In this document: positions 16,025 through 17,758 of the stretch, piece after piece
How the letters are laid out: each line of letters opens with the position of its first letter
Position numbering within the stretch: the stretch's first letter is position 1
NCBI GenBank assembly: GCA_030374735.1
Contig: JASCIV010000514.1
Span: forward strand, 1-17,758
Length of the DNA stretch: 17,758 bases
Reading direction: 5' to 3'
From: Gracilaria caudata
Lineage: Eukaryota > Rhodophyta > Florideophyceae > Gracilariales > Gracilariaceae
Notes under the pieces: generated by a model
What the model saw: the letters and a program-made list of their open reading frames with translations, nothing else
Told to the model about the DNA's origin: nothing
The model's database searches: none
Position numbers and translations under genes: made by a program

Positions 16025-17482
16025 TCATGGCACGCCGCGTCCCAGCTGCGCAGACGCTATTGCCCACAGCTTCATCGCCGCCTCCTGGTGCTCTCTGGTG
16101 ATTGTGATCATGTCCTTCTCGCCGCTCAATTCGCCCGCGCGCACCACCTCCACGCCGTTCACCATCACGTAGTGCGCCTTCAGGTCGCCCCCGTTGCCCA
16201 AAATCAGCGCGCTCAGCACCGCCTCGTGGCTGTGGAACGAGCCTGCGAACGCCGGCGCGTCCAGTCTCCACGCCGCCATGTCCGCGCACATGCCCGCGCG
16301 GATGCGACCCACGTCGCCGCGTCCCAGCACCGCCGCGCCGCCCGACGTGGCCATGCGCAGCACCTGCGACGTCGTCATCGCGTCCGCGCTCTCCTCCCTC
16401 ACGCGCGCCACCATCAGCGCCATGCGTGCCTCCGCCAGCATGTTGCCAGAGTCGTTGCTGGCCGAGCCGTCCACTCCAATGCTCACCGGGATGCCCAATT
16501 TCATCATCTTCGACACCGGTGCCACGCCAGAGCCCAGTCGACAGTTGGACGACGGGCAGTGCGAAACGCCCAGTCGCCGTCTCGCAAAGTAGTCCAGAGA
16601 CGACTCAAAGCGTCCGTCATCATCTTCATCGCTCAGCTTCACGCAATGTGCAAACCAACAATCGCTCTGATTCCACCCGCAGTGCTCCAGAAACTCCACC
16701 AATCCCTTTTGCACGTTGTTGCGCATGTATTCAATGTCGGTCGAATTCTCCGCAAAGTGAGTGTGTAGCATTACGTTCTTGTGAGTACGCGCCAATTGCG
16801 CCGTTTTCTTCATCAGCTGCTCCGACACGCTGAACGGCGAACACGGTGCCAGTGCGATGCGCACCATGGCGCCGTCACGCTCGTCGTGATAGCGATCGAT
16901 CAGGCGGCGCATGTCGCGCAAAATGTGCGTCTCGTCCTCTACCAACGTGTCCGGTGGCAGACCGCCGTCACTCTCGCCCACCGACACGGCGCCTCGGCAC
17001 GGATGGAAACGGATTCCCAGTTCCTTTGCGGCGCGGATGGTGTCGTCTAGCCTGACGTCATTGGGGTACAGATACAGCAGGTCGGAGGTGAGCGTGCAGC
17101 CGGACAATAACAACTCGGCCATTGCGAATCGCGCCGACTTGTACACCATGTCGGCGGTGAGGAAGTTCCACACGGGATACAGCGTCTGAAGCCAGTCGAA
17201 CAGCGACGCGTTGCGCGCAAAGCATTTGGTGAGGCTCTGGTACATGTGGTGGTGCGTGTTGACCAGCCCGGGCGTGACGAGGCACGCGCTCATGTCGACG
17301 GTGGTGCAGGGCGAGGCGCGAAGCGACGTGGGCAGACGGTCGTGTGGACCGACCCATTGGATGATGCCTGAGTCCACCACGACGGAACAGCCGGTGAGCA
17401 GACGGTCATCTTCGCCAGTCCACAGCAGCGCGATGTCTTTGAGCAGGATGCGCTCGGTGGGGATAGAAGGTTGGGGCGTCAT
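16025..17482 (-). CDS. 8-oxoguanine deaminase-like amidohydrolase (possible bacterial origin)
   Basis: 485 residues from the ATG at 17482, stop TGA at 16025-16027. The sequence resembles bacterial 8-oxoguanine deaminases of the amidohydrolase superfamily: VTPGLVNTHHHMYQSL (69-84; HxH metal ligands H77 and H79), SLFDWLQTLYPVW (93-105), MAELLLSGCT (121-130), GAVSVGESDGGLPPD (164-178), IALAPCSPFSVS (209-220), LHTHFAE (H242, E245), FAHC (H279), HCPSSN (308-313) and GVDGSASND (D338). Expected reaction: hydrolysis of 8-oxoguanine or a related azaheterocycle amine with ammonia release. Hydroxyatrazine-type or guanine deaminase activity is the main alternative. The start is uncertain: an in-frame ATG at 17612-17614 adds 44 Ser/Pro/His-rich residues, and the frame stays open to the window edge. 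That extension has no family counterpart and may be a leader, a targeting peptide or an untranslated region. G/C-rich third positions match the neighbouring island. Confidence 0.88.
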   Translation of the reverse strand: MTPQPSIPTERILLKDIALLWTGEDDRLLTGCSVVVDSGIIQWVGPHDRLPTSLRASPCTTVDMSACLVTPGLVNTHHHMYQSLTKCFARNASLFDWLQTLYPVWNFLTADMVYKSARFAMAELLLSGCTLTSDLLYLYPNDVRLDDTIRAAKELGIRFHPCRGAVSVGESDGGLPPDTLVEDETHILRDMRRLIDRYHDERDGAMVRIALAPCSPFSVSEQLMKKTAQLARTHKNVMLHTHFAENSTDIEYMRNNVQKGLVEFLEHCGWNQSDCWFAHCVKLSDEDDDGRFESSLDYFARRRLGVSHCPSSNCRLGSGVAPVSKMMKLGIPVSIGVDGSASNDSGNMLAEARMALMVARVREESADAMTTSQVLRMATSGGAAVLGRGDVGRIRAGMCADMAAWRLDAPAFAGSFHSHEAVLSALILGNGGDLKAHYVMVNGVEVVRAGELSGEKDMITITREHQEAAMKLWAIASAQLGRGVP

Positions 17483-17758
17483 GGCGGAGCGCGCGGGGTC
17501 GGTGGGAGAGGGGAGGGAGTGTTCGGAGTGTTCGGAGACGGGGGAGGAATGGAGCGGAGCTGCGGAGTTGCACTTGGGGTGTGAGTGTGACCGAGAGGAC
17601 ACGTTACACGTCATAGCTGAAGACGCGATTGGGGGCTGGATGAGATTGCAGGCGTTGGAGGTGATGGGAGATGGTGAGTATGGTATGGGGGCGGTGGGAG
17701 GGGCGGCGACACGGGGCGAGTATTCTTGGGCAGAGAGCACCGGGGGGAGGTTGGAGGA

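Noticed and set aside
15601..16101. 166-codon plus frame
   Set aside because: Driven by the CACGCGC repeat and overlapping the end of the deaminase gene on the other strand.
16088..16768. 226-codon plus frame
   Set aside because: Antisense shadow of the deaminase, His/Arg/Ala-rich.
1..17758. CRISPR array, insertion sequence, integron or phage system
   Set aside because: No spaced direct repeats, transposase or prokaryotic mobile features. The content is eukaryotic nuclear.

Overview
This is a gene-dense stretch of a nuclear eukaryotic genome. Evidence: seven recognisable protein genes, of which Doa10/MARCH6, SKP1, HUS1 and Rab1 are typically eukaryotic; GT-AG spliceosomal introns with CTAAC/CTGAC branch-point motifs; and long spacers without tRNAs, operons or Shine-Dalgarno logic. 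Density is about one gene per 2.5 kb and five of the seven genes appear intronless, which fits a compact unicellular alga, protist or fungus-like lineage. I cannot assign the phylum from sequence alone. The enolase lacks the plant/alveolate EWGW-type insert.

Layout: 1-1854 is a spacer (GC-rich, G-skewed at its left end) with no supported gene. 1855-5184 (-) is a membrane RING-CH ubiquitin ligase of the Doa10/MARCH6/SUD1 family. It is divergent, across a 678-bp spacer, from a major-facilitator SLC17/ANTR-like anion transporter at 5863-7212 (+). After an 828-bp convergent spacer comes SKP1 at 8041-8749 (-, three coding exons). A 1.2-kb divergent spacer separates SKP1 from HUS1 at 9955-10797 (+). 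HUS1 is convergent, with only 91 bp between stop codons, with a Rab1 GTPase at 10889-11979 (-, five coding exons). Enolase lies at 13054-14391 (-). A 1.6-kb spacer, partly a C-rich CpG island with a 7-bp tandem repeat, leads to an 8-oxoguanine-deaminase-like amidohydrolase at 16025-17482 (-), whose 5' end is uncertain and whose frame stays open to the window edge.

The genes do not form one pathway. They are housekeeping functions: ER-associated degradation (Doa10), SCF ligase scaffold (SKP1), DNA-damage clamp (HUS1), ER-Golgi traffic (Rab1), glycolysis (enolase), purine salvage or detoxification (deaminase) and anion transport.

The most striking observation is in Rab1. A complete, family-perfect protein of 202 residues is recovered only if a two-nucleotide coding exon (GG, 11644-11645) is spliced in between two introns with near-consensus splice sites. 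These two bases are the first two of the Gly18 codon in the P-loop GDSGVGKS. The gene also has 14-nt and 37-nt first and second coding exons, so its first 135 coding nucleotides are cut by four introns while the remaining 474 nt are uninterrupted.
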